Assembly (NCBI GenBank): GCA_003229935.1
Contig: QIGD01000031.1
Span: 1-21,811, forward strand
Direction of reading: 5' to 3'
Source: Methanobacteriota archaeon
Lineage (GTDB): Archaea > Hydrothermarchaeota > Hydrothermarchaeia > Hydrothermarchaeales > BMS3B
Length of the DNA: 21,811 bases
Below the pieces are notes generated by a model that had not been told where the DNA came from, did no database searches, and saw only the letters and a list, made by a program, of their open reading frames with translations. Shown here piece by piece: positions 7,909 through 13,828 of the stretch. The position numbers were made by a program, and so were the translations under genes. How positions within the stretch are numbered: the first letter of the stretch is position 1; each line of letters starts with the position of its first letter.

Positions 7909-7912
7909 ATCG

Positions 7913-8269
7913 CTATACCCCCTGTATTTTGAGGGTGCGTAGTTGATATAGATTGAATCCAAAAGAAGCAAACATCATTTTAACATACACCCTACCCACC
8001 GTTGTTACCATGACATGGCCAGATTTGAATACATTTTTTATCACAGCATATGGTCTTTCATCAGGCGCTCTTTTCCTACTTATTCGTTTATTGCGCATTT
8101 TATCCCAGATGTCTATCAGATGGTTTCTAGCACCTTTCTTCATTGTAGCGTTATATCCCTTTGTTTCTGTCCCGGAATAGCCCCTATCACGATAAACAAC
8201 CTCATCAGGTTTTGACAAATCTATACGACTATCATGTAACGATGCGATACTCTTTTCGTAATGTATATT
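7913..8269 (-). pseudogene. IS5-family transposase remnant (C-terminal part only)
   Basis: The minus strand encodes the last third or so of an IS5-type DDE transposase. It contains HDSRIDLS, then YRDRGYSGTETKGYN with the second catalytic Asp. RKRAPDERPYAVIKNVF follows with the catalytic Glu, and the typical tail is FNLYQLRTL. The first catalytic Asp and the whole N-terminal half are missing. The frame is open from a TAG at 8270-8272, which interrupts it upstream, and family-like sequence begins only around SIASLHDS. A TTG at 8218 is merely the first start-like codon and sits mid-domain. No intact terminal inverted repeats or target duplication could be paired. The element is therefore a dead fragment, not a functional gene. 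Confidence 0.85.
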
Positions 8270-8406
8270 CTAAGAAGGATGTCATGATTATAGAATTGTT
8301 GGGCTGATATTAATCTGTTTCGAACTGTGTTAGATAACAATCATAAAAGCGATGGAGTTTTTCAAAATCCTCATATATGTTAATCAATGAAGGTCAAGCG
8401 ACACAG

Positions 8407-8416
8407 CATAAATTTA
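8407..8416 (+). promoter_or_regulatory. TATA-like box for the roadblock gene
   Basis: CATAAATTTA centred near 8412 would place transcription start around 8438, about 27 nt before the ATG at 8465, leaving room for GGAGGT at 8453. A second candidate, CTTTTATG around 8424-8430, would start transcription almost on the ribosome binding site and is less suitable. Confidence 0.4.
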
Positions 8417-8452
8417 GAAAAACTTTTATGGAAGTATGGGGAAAGTAAAAGT

Positions 8453-8458
8453 GGAGGT
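8453..8458 (+). promoter_or_regulatory. Shine-Dalgarno site that fixes the roadblock start
   Basis: GGAGGT lies 6 nt before the ATG at 8465. It selects that codon over the in-frame ATG at 8387, which has no such site. Confidence 0.75.
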
Positions 8459-8464
8459 AGGTAT

Positions 8465-8824
8465 ATGCAGGAAATTTTAGAGAGGATAATTGTGGACTTT
8501 GTAAAAAATTCTGGAGTGATTGCAGCAAGTATTATGGATGCTGACGGTTTACTTATAGTATCTCATGCTCCTAATATCTCGGAAGATGAACAGGAGGCAT
8601 CAGCAGGGCTTATGAGTCAGCTTTTAATTACAGCCAGAGAAGTCTCTTCAGCAGCAGGTTTTGGAGAAGTTCAGAACCTTATGACAGAGGCAGAGAAAGG
8701 CAAGCTATTTGTTATGAATGCTAGCGATGTCTACTTCGGATTCTTTACAGAACCAAATGTCAGTCTTGGCTATATAAGAGTTCAGGCAAAAAGAACAGTT
8801 GATAAAATAAAGAGTTCGATATAG
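8465..8824 (+). CDS. Roadblock/LC7 domain protein
   Basis: From the ATG at 8465 this is a 119-residue soluble protein made of a single roadblock/LC7 domain. It has an initial helix (LERIIVDFVKNSGV), then strands AASIMDADGLLIVSHAP, a helix around ASAGLMSQLLITAREVSS, strands KGKLFVMNASDVYFGFF and a final helix ending in KRTVDKIKS. Such proteins (MglB-like in bacteria, several in archaea) usually dimerise and often regulate or scaffold small Ras-like GTPases, but no GTPase gene is adjacent here. The earlier ATG at 8387 would add 26 residues that begin before a TATA-like box and have no ribosome binding site. Its stop is 2 nt before the next gene, so the two are probably co-transcribed and translationally coupled. 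Confidence 0.82.
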   Translation: MQEILERIIVDFVKNSGVIAASIMDADGLLIVSHAPNISEDEQEASAGLMSQLLITAREVSSAAGFGEVQNLMTEAEKGKLFVMNASDVYFGFFTEPNVSLGYIRVQAKRTVDKIKSSI

Positions 8825-8826
8825 AA

Positions 8827-9432
8827 ATGCTTGCACAGGTAACATTATCTTCTTCTGAATCAAAGAGAATAATAGCAAAAGCTGTGGTTGAACACAGTGC
8901 TATTAAAAAAGCTGTTAAAGAAGGCATTGTGATAGTTGGCCTTGGGTCAACCAATGCTTATATCGCTGAGGAAATTCTTGGGAAGAAGATTGAAAAGGAG
9001 TTGTATTTAGCTGGATACGTTGATGAAAAAGGTAGCTGTGTCCTCCACTCAGACCTCAGGCTCAAGGAGGTTATTTTGGATAGGGGAGAAATTTCAGATG
9101 CCAGAACTATGGATATTATACCTAAAATGCAGTCAGGTGACATTTTCATTAAAGGAGCAAATGCTATTGACAGTCAGGGAAATGCTGGGGTTATGCTTGC
9201 CAGCAGTATTGGTGGTACAATCGGGAAGATTTATGGTACCGCCAAAGCAAGAGGTATTGATATAATATTACCTGTTAGTCTGGAAAAATATGTGCCATGG
9301 AATATACCAGAACTTTCAAAAAAGTCTGGAATGGGAAGGGTAAAGCTCTCTACAGGAGTACCCGTGGGTATATTCCCTGTGGCTGGAGAGGTTATCACAG
9401 AGATAGAAGCTTTTGAAAATAGAAGCTTTTGA
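8827..9432 (+). CDS. Unrecognised conserved-looking protein, N-terminal fragment (frameshifted)
   Basis: This frame gives 201 residues and ends at a TGA at 9430-9432 created by a 16-bp tandem duplication. The true product appears to be a 267-residue protein continuing in the next frame to 9646. The protein is soluble and alpha/beta in pattern. IVIVGLGSTNAYIAEEIL at about 34-51 resembles the Gly-Ser-Thr loop seen near the start of ribose-5-phosphate isomerase and CoA-transferase-like (ISOCOT) folds. IFIKGANAID, a glycine-rich ASSIGGTIGK and DIILPVSLEKYVPW follow. I do not recognise a named family. The last four residues (NRSF) are frameshift product. It starts 2 nt after the roadblock stop without a clear Shine-Dalgarno site, suggesting coupling. 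The ISOCOT comparison is a motif impression only. Confidence 0.7.
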   Translation: MLAQVTLSSSESKRIIAKAVVEHSAIKKAVKEGIVIVGLGSTNAYIAEEILGKKIEKELYLAGYVDEKGSCVLHSDLRLKEVILDRGEISDARTMDIIPKMQSGDIFIKGANAIDSQGNAGVMLASSIGGTIGKIYGTAKARGIDIILPVSLEKYVPWNIPELSKKSGMGRVKLSTGVPVGIFPVAGEVITEIEAFENRSF

Positions 9433-9434
9433 AA
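9403..9434. repeat. Perfect 16-bp tandem duplication causing a frameshift
   Basis: ATAGAAGCTTTTGAAA occurs twice head to tail, at 9403-9418 and 9419-9434, with no mismatch. Because 16 is not a multiple of 3, the second copy shifts the downstream frame. With one copy removed, codons read I-E-A-F-E-I-L-F-G without interruption. Confidence 0.95.
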
Positions 9435-9646
9435 TTCTATTCGGAATAAAAGCATATCAAATAGCAGGTGGAAGCCTCGGAAGCTCTCATGCAATAACTT
9501 TCCTTATTGAAGGAGAGGGAAATAGTGTGAATGAAGCCTTTGATTTTGTTAAAAAAATCAAGGGAGAACCTCCTCTAAGGCTTCCTCCGAGAAACTGTAT
9601 AGCATGTAAATTCAAAATATGTCCCAGCAATAGAAACCCCGAATAG
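9433..9646 (+). pseudogene. C-terminal fragment of the preceding gene, out of frame
   Basis: After the 16-bp duplication the coding signal continues in another frame to the TAG at 9644-9646. It reads ILFGIKAYQIAGGSLGSSH, then AITFLIEGEG and an ending with RNCIACKFKICPS. A TTG at 9413 opens this frame, but it lies inside the duplication and has no ribosome binding site, so separate translation is unlikely. Joined to the N-terminal part with one repeat copy removed, it completes a 267-residue protein. The end carries CxxCxxxxC (NCIACKFKIC), which might bind metal or an iron-sulfur cluster. This is a frame-disrupted part of the gene at 8827, unless the duplication is a sequencing or assembly error. 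Confidence 0.75.
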
Positions 9647-9710
9647 CCTTTCAGTCCCGGTTACGATAATATTTGCAATGGTTATTCTATGCATGAAGTC
9701 AGAAAACAAA

Positions 9711-9721
9711 AGGTTAAATAT
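9711..9721 (+). promoter_or_regulatory. TATA-like promoter of the 5S rRNA gene
   Basis: AGGTTAAATAT preceded by purine-rich AAAACAA forms a plausible TFB-recognition/TATA pair. Its centre is about 32 nt upstream of the 5S start, which fits transcription beginning a few nucleotides before the mature 5' end. Confidence 0.55.
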
Positions 9722-9749
9722 GGAATTTACTACGGAAATATTACATACA

Positions 9750-9874
9750 GGGTATGGCGGCCACAGCGGAGGGGCCACACCCGTTCCCATTAGAACACGG
9801 AAGTTAAGCCCACCAGCGATCTTGTTGGTACTGCGATGCGAGAGCTCGCGGGAAAGTGAGGACGCTGCCAGCCC
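9750..9874 (+). rRNA. rrf: 5S ribosomal RNA
   Basis: The sequence contains the archaeal 5S core: GGCGGCCACAGCGG near the 5' end, then CACCCGTTCCCAT and the conserved GAACACGGAAGTTAAGCCC. The 3' GACGCTGCCAGCCC pairs with the 5' end (GGCGGC with GCTGCC, GGGT with GCCC). The ends are set by this closing helix and may be off by a few bases. No 16S or 23S sequence is in the window, so the gene is separate from any rRNA operon seen here. It has its own TATA-like promoter and is followed by tRNA-Asp 53 nt downstream. Confidence 0.95.
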
Positions 9875-9898
9875 ACTTATAATTATTAAAGATTTCAT

Positions 9899-9916
9899 AT
9901 GCTCTCACCCGAGCAT
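9899..9916. repeat. Small hairpin between 5S rRNA and tRNA-Asp
   Basis: ATGCTC (9899-9904) and GAGCAT (9911-9916) form a perfect 6-bp stem with a 6-nt loop in the spacer between the two RNA genes. It may aid processing of a shared transcript. A TATA-like CTTATAATT at 9876-9884 could instead give tRNA-Asp its own start. Confidence 0.35.
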
Positions 9917-9927
9917 GTCTGAAGTTT

Positions 9928-10001
9928 GCCCTGGTAGTGTAGACGGCCTATCATGCAGGACTGTCACTCCTGTGACTCGGGTTCAAATCCCGACCAGGGC
10001 G
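9928..10001 (+). tRNA. tRNA-Asp (anticodon GTC)
   Basis: A full cloverleaf can be drawn. The acceptor stem is GCCCTGG with CCAGGGC plus discriminator G, the anticodon arm CAGGA-CTGTCAC-TCCTG has GTC in the loop, and the T arm is CGGGTTCAAATCCCG. No CCA is encoded. There is no intron. Confidence 0.97.
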
Positions 10002-10082
10002 TAATCTCCTGCCTTACATAAGTTATCATAAGAGGTTGCCCCTGATGTCCTGTTACAGTTATTCTAAATTGGCTCCACCGCT

Positions 10083-10090
10083 TTATAAAA
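10083..10090 (+). promoter_or_regulatory. TATA-like box upstream of tRNA-Lys and the rpo operon
   Basis: TTATAAAA in the context CTTTATAAAAAGT is the best archaeal TATA match in the 140-nt spacer after tRNA-Asp. The predicted transcript start is near 10112, about 30 nt before the mature tRNA. As no similar box is evident between tRNA-Lys and rpoH, this may also be the promoter of the RNA polymerase operon. Confidence 0.5.
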
Positions 10091-10141
10091 AGTTGTCCAT
10101 AAGTAAATGGAGAGATATTGATGCAGAAGGAGTGATGAAAT

Positions 10142-10216
10142 GGGCCCGTAGCTCAGTCTGGCTAGAGCACCGGCCTTTTAAGCCGGGTGTCGCGGGTTCA
10201 AATCCCGTCGGGCCCG
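10142..10216 (+). tRNA. tRNA-Lys (anticodon TTT)
   Basis: The cloverleaf is complete. The acceptor stem is GGGCCCG with CGGGCCC plus discriminator G, the D arm GCTCAGTCTGGCTAGAGC, the anticodon arm CCGGC-CTTTTAA-GCCGG with TTT, and the T arm GCGGGTTCAAATCCCGT. No CCA is encoded and no intron is present. It ends 47 nt before the rpoH start codon. Confidence 0.97.
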
Positions 10217-10263
10217 CTAAAAGCTCAGGGTGGAAAAAGTACTGAAAGCCCAGGAGGATATTC

Positions 10264-10506
10264 ATGACAAGAAAGTTAGAGATATCGAAACACAAACTTG
10301 TTCCACAGCATGAGATTCTTTCAGAAGAAGAAGCCATGGTGCTTCTTGATAAGCTCAATATAAGTAGAGGTCAGCTTCCAAAAACATATAAAAACGACCC
10401 AATGGTCAAGAAAATAAAGGCCACAGTGGGAGATATAATAAGAATAACAAGGAAGAGCAACACAGCTGGGGAGAGCTATTATTATAGAGTTGTTATTGAA
10501 CCTTAA
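10264..10506 (+). CDS. rpoH: DNA-directed RNA polymerase subunit H
   Basis: This 80-residue protein is the archaeal Rpo5/RpoH subunit, homologous to the C-terminal domain of eukaryotic RPB5, at the jaw of RNA polymerase. Family landmarks are LVPQHEILSEEE, QLPKTYKNDP, the GDIIRITRKS strand and TAGESYYYRVV at the end. Length is normal. AGGAGG at 10252-10257 lies 6 nt before the ATG. It is the first protein gene of the transcription/translation operon and is followed after 11 nt by rpoB''. Confidence 0.95.
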   Translation: MTRKLEISKHKLVPQHEILSEEEAMVLLDKLNISRGQLPKTYKNDPMVKKIKATVGDIIRITRKSNTAGESYYYRVVIEP

Positions 10507-10514
10507 GGGGTGAG
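10507..10514 (+). promoter_or_regulatory. Shine-Dalgarno site for the TTG start of rpoB''
   Basis: GGGGTGAG directly follows the rpoH stop and ends 3 nt before the TTG at 10518. It supports TTG initiation, since the protein from this codon has the expected family N terminus. Confidence 0.6.
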
Positions 10515-10517
10515 ATT

Positions 10518-12008
10518 TTGCTGGATAGAAAGCCAATTTTAAGGTCTTTTTTGAAGAAACGTGAGATTGTAAGGCAGCATATTGATTCTTACAACGATTT
10601 CATTGTACATAGATTGCAACAGATTGTTGATGAGAATAAGATAATTGTGACAGATGTAGGTGTTGACGTAGAACTGGGTAAAATTAGAGTTGAACCTGCC
10701 GAGGTGATAGAAGCTGATGGCTCACATAACAGAATAACTCCAAATGAAGCCAGACTCAGGAATCTCAGCTACTTCTCTCCTGTTCATCTTCAGATGAAAC
10801 TCAACAGGTCAGATAGAAAAGGTGATTTCGAGGAAGTAAAGATAGGCATGATTCCAACCATGATAAAATCAAATATATGCAATCTTTACAGCAAGGACAC
10901 CGAAGAACTTCTCGATATAGGTGAGGACCCTCTTGACCCTGGTGGCTATTTCATAGTTAATGGCTCAGAGAGAGTTCTTGTCACAATAGAGGACCTTGCT
11001 CCGAATAAAATAATGTTGGAGAAGAATGAGAGGTCATCCAAAGTAACCGAAGTCGCCAAGGTTTTTTCTAAGAGAGGTGGTTTCAGGGCTCTTGTCAATG
11101 TACATAGAGATAAAGACGCCTTAATAGGAGTAAGCTTCCCATCTATACCAGGAGATATTCCCATAATCGTTTTAATGTATGCCCTGGGTATGGGAAGCCA
11201 TCAGGAAATTATAAACACAATTACAGATGACCCCCTACTCATGGATGACATTCTTATAAATATTGAGGAGTTTGCACACGTAACAGATACAGAGAAAGCA
11301 ATGGAATTTATAGGAAAGAAGGTAGCTCCGGGGCAGACGAAGGAATACAGGCTAAAAAGGGCTGAAGATGCTCTTAACAGATACCTCCTCCCACATATAG
11401 GAGTAATCGAGGAGGACAGACTGAAAAAAGCACATTATCTCGGTAGAATGGTTGTAAGGATTCTCGAACTTTCTGCTGGAACGCGTGAAGTGGATGATAA
11501 AGACCATTACGCCAACAAGAGACTGGCTCTGGCCGGTGACCTTATGGAGGACCTTTTCAGGGTTGCCTTCTACAATCTGCTGAGAGATGTAAAGTATCAA
11601 CTTGAAAGAGCAGTGGTGAGAGGTAAGGAACCATTCGTCAAGACAGCTGTAAGGAGCGATGTTCTTACTGAACGCATAAGGCATGCTCTGGCCACTGGCA
11701 ACTGGGTAGGAGGAAGAGCAGGAGTAAGTCAACTTCTTGACAGAACAAATTACCTCAGTGTTGTGTCCCATCTAAGGAGAGTAGTTTCACCTCTTTCCAG
11801 ATCTCAGCCTCACTTTGAAGCGAGAGACCTCCATCCAACCCAGTTTGGAAGGATATGTCCAAGTGAAACTCCAGAAGGACCAAACTGCGGTCTTGTCAAG
11901 AATCTTGCTCTTGTATGTGAATTCTCAACAGGTTTGCCGGAAGATGAACTCGAGAAACAGCTTGAATCTTATGGTATAAAGAAAATTGAAAAAGCAGGGG
12001 GAACTTAA
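10518..12008 (+). CDS. rpoB2: DNA-directed RNA polymerase subunit B'' (N-terminal half of Rpo2)
   Basis: This is the 496-residue N-terminal part of the second-largest RNA polymerase subunit, covering the protrusion, lobe and fork regions that shape the DNA cleft. It shows RNLSYFSPVHLQMK, the GYFIVNGSERVLVTIEDLAP segment, and near its end HPTQFGRICPSETPEGPNCG, the conserved fork-loop region. It ends just after this, where split B subunits are known to break. The gene uses a TTG start supported by a Shine-Dalgarno site. Its TAA is immediately followed by the ATG of rpoB', with no intervening base, so the two halves are probably made in coupled fashion. Length is normal for B''. Confidence 0.95.
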   Translation: MLDRKPILRSFLKKREIVRQHIDSYNDFIVHRLQQIVDENKIIVTDVGVDVELGKIRVEPAEVIEADGSHNRITPNEARLRNLSYFSPVHLQMKLNRSDRKGDFEEVKIGMIPTMIKSNICNLYSKDTEELLDIGEDPLDPGGYFIVNGSERVLVTIEDLAPNKIMLEKNERSSKVTEVAKVFSKRGGFRALVNVHRDKDALIGVSFPSIPGDIPIIVLMYALGMGSHQEIINTITDDPLLMDDILINIEEFAHVTDTEKAMEFIGKKVAPGQTKEYRLKRAEDALNRYLLPHIGVIEEDRLKKAHYLGRMVVRILELSAGTREVDDKDHYANKRLALAGDLMEDLFRVAFYNLLRDVKYQLERAVVRGKEPFVKTAVRSDVLTERIRHALATGNWVGGRAGVSQLLDRTNYLSVVSHLRRVVSPLSRSQPHFEARDLHPTQFGRICPSETPEGPNCGLVKNLALVCEFSTGLPEDELEKQLESYGIKKIEKAGGT

Positions 12009-13820
12009 ATGGAAGCAAATGTTTATATCAATGGAAAACTCATCGGGAAGCATGATGACCCTCTAACCCTCGTTGAAGAGATAAAAGATGCAAGGAGGGC
12101 AGGTAAGGTTTCTACTCAGGTAAATGTTGCTTACTATTCAGATACTCATGAGGTTTATATAAATACAGATTCAGGAAGGTCTAGAAGACCTCTGATTGTT
12201 GTGGATGATGAAGAACCTGCTGTTACCGATGAAGATATTGAAACAATAAAGAGAGGAGAACTGAGCTTTGATAATCTGGTGGCTCTGGGCAAAATTGAAT
12301 ACCTGGATTCAGAGGAGGAAGAGAATGCCTATATAGCAATGGACATAAAAGACCTCAATGACCAGCATACTCATCTTGAGATTGACCCGCTGCTCATGCT
12401 TGGTGTGTGCACCTCAATCCTGCCCTTTCCAGAACATAACTCGTCACCGAGAAATACCATGGGAGCAGGAATGAGCAAACAGAGTCTCGGCTTTTTTGCT
12501 TCCAATTTCCACATAAGGACAGATACAAGGGCACATCTTCTTCACTATCCTCAGATTTCCATTGTTGAAACAGAAACAATGAAAACCATAGGTTACGATG
12601 AGAGGGCTGCAGGCCAAAATTTTGTTGTTGCCATACTGAGTTACAGAGGCTATAATATGGAAGATGCCTTCATAATGAATAAAGGCTCTATTGAGCGAGG
12701 GCTGGCAAGAAGTACCTTTTTCAGGACTTATGAAGCTGAAGAGAGACGCTACCCTGGAGGTCAGCTTGACAAGTTTGAACTTCCGGAACAGGAAATTAGA
12801 GGTTATAGAAGTGAAGCAGATTATGCACATCTCGGTGAAGATGGTATAGTTGAACCCGAGTCTGAAATGAAAGCAGGACATGTACTTATTGGCAAGACTT
12901 CCCCACCAAGATTCCTTGAAGAAATCACAGAATATGGCTTAACAAAGGAAAAAAGGAGAGATACTTCAGTTACTGTTCGCCATGGTGAAGATGGTGTGGT
13001 TGATATGGTTATGCTGACTGAGAATACAAATGGCAACCGTCTTGTGAAGGTGCGCAGCCGCGACCAGAGAATCCCTGAGCTCGGAGATAAGTTTGCTTCA
13101 AGGCACGGGCAGAAAGGTGTCATCGGTCTAATAGTGCCTCAGGAAGACATGCCCTTCACAGAAGATGGAATTATTCCTGACCTTATTATAAATCCTCATG
13201 CTGTGCCTTCAAGAATGACAATCGGACAGGTTCTGGAAATGATAGCCGGAAAAGTTGCAAGTCTTGAAGGACGGAGAAGTAATGCAACTGCCTTTTCAAG
13301 CGACAGTGAAGAATATCTAAGAAATCTACTTGTTGAAAATGGTTTCAAGTCAAGCGGAAGAGAGACAATGTACAATGGAATAACCGGTGAGATGTTTAAG
13401 GCAGAGGTTTTTATAGGTGTTGCCTATTACCAGAAGCTTCACCATATGGTCGCTGGAAAAATCCATGCACGTTCAAGAGGTCCAGTACAGGTGTTGACAA
13501 GGCAGCCAACTGAAGGAAGAGCAAGAGAAGGTGGCCTGAGATTTGGTGAGATGGAAAGGGACTGTCTCATAGGTTATGGCGCAGCCCTGCTACTTAAAGA
13601 AAGGCTTCTCGATGAGAGTGATAGACATACTATGCTTGTATGCGAAACCTGTGGTAGTGTGGCAGTATATGACAATATCAAAAGCATTGTATATTGCCCT
13701 GTATGTGGTACGGAGAGTGAAGCTGCCGAAGTGGAAGTCAGCTATGCCTTCAAGCTTCTTCTAGATGAACTCAAGTCACTCGGAATAAACCCAAAACTTG
13801 TCCTTGGAGATAAAGCGTAG
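12009..13820 (+). CDS. rpoB1: DNA-directed RNA polymerase subunit B' (C-terminal half of Rpo2)
   Basis: This 603-residue C-terminal half of the second-largest subunit contains the hybrid-binding and wall domains and the clamp anchor. Landmarks are GYNMEDAFIMNKGS at about 214-227, KFASRHGQKGVIGLI, and HARSRGPVQVLTRQPTEGR. REGGLRFGEMERD is the switch-region signature. A zinc ribbon near the end has Cys545, Cys548, Cys563 and Cys566. It begins directly at the end of rpoB'', with a GGGGG purine run just upstream of that stop codon serving as ribosome binding site. It is separated by 8 nt from rpoA', whose ribosome binding site overlaps this gene's stop. Length is normal. Confidence 0.96.
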   Translation: MEANVYINGKLIGKHDDPLTLVEEIKDARRAGKVSTQVNVAYYSDTHEVYINTDSGRSRRPLIVVDDEEPAVTDEDIETIKRGELSFDNLVALGKIEYLDSEEEENAYIAMDIKDLNDQHTHLEIDPLLMLGVCTSILPFPEHNSSPRNTMGAGMSKQSLGFFASNFHIRTDTRAHLLHYPQISIVETETMKTIGYDERAAGQNFVVAILSYRGYNMEDAFIMNKGSIERGLARSTFFRTYEAEERRYPGGQLDKFELPEQEIRGYRSEADYAHLGEDGIVEPESEMKAGHVLIGKTSPPRFLEEITEYGLTKEKRRDTSVTVRHGEDGVVDMVMLTENTNGNRLVKVRSRDQRIPELGDKFASRHGQKGVIGLIVPQEDMPFTEDGIIPDLIINPHAVPSRMTIGQVLEMIAGKVASLEGRRSNATAFSSDSEEYLRNLLVENGFKSSGRETMYNGITGEMFKAEVFIGVAYYQKLHHMVAGKIHARSRGPVQVLTRQPTEGRAREGGLRFGEMERDCLIGYGAALLLKERLLDESDRHTMLVCETCGSVAVYDNIKSIVYCPVCGTESEAAEVEVSYAFKLLLDELKSLGINPKLVLGDKA

Positions 13821-13828
13821 GTGATTAC

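Larger units (their letters stand above)
7683..7912. other. Gene-free AT-rich spacer with several repeats
   Basis: No credible coding region is seen. Besides the 10-bp inverted repeat at 7685-7735, it holds a 6-bp inverted repeat ATCTCA/TGAGAT at 7801-7818 and T-rich runs around 7791-7798 and 7834-7839. It also holds an imperfect direct repeat at 7827-7845 and 7868-7885. The stretch adjoins the C-terminal end of the transposase remnant and may include what is left of the element's end. Confidence 0.5.
8270..8464. other. Spacer between the transposase remnant and the roadblock gene
   Basis: No coding region is recognisable on either strand between the stop that interrupts the transposase remnant and the roadblock start. 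An upstream in-frame ATG at 8387 is rejected as the gene start (see the roadblock entry). The right part carries TATA-like boxes and the ribosome binding site of the roadblock gene. The left part may be eroded transposon sequence, but I cannot show it. Confidence 0.5.

Noticed and set aside
8284..8353. Possible inverted repeat (ATGATT/AATCAT) as an IS end
   Set aside because: Only six matching bases in AT-rich sequence, with no partner at the other side of the transposase remnant.
8387..8464. Longer start for the roadblock protein
   Set aside because: The extra 26 residues contain the likely promoter sequence, and a perfect Shine-Dalgarno site points to the ATG at 8465.
9678..10004. Open frames across the 5S rRNA and tRNA-Asp genes
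   Set aside because: They run through structured RNA genes and their translations show no protein-like pattern.
10132..10138. C-box-like GTGATGA just before tRNA-Lys, hinting at a C/D guide RNA
   Set aside because: No matching D, C' and D' boxes at the right spacing; the motif alone is too short.
10036..10358. Open frames on both strands across tRNA-Lys
   Set aside because: The sequence is explained by the tRNA and rpoH; such frames through GC-rich tRNAs are common false calls.
12394..13123. Long minus-strand open frames inside rpoB' and other polymerase genes
   Set aside because: They are shadows of strongly conserved plus-strand genes and have no ribosome binding sites or recognisable domains.
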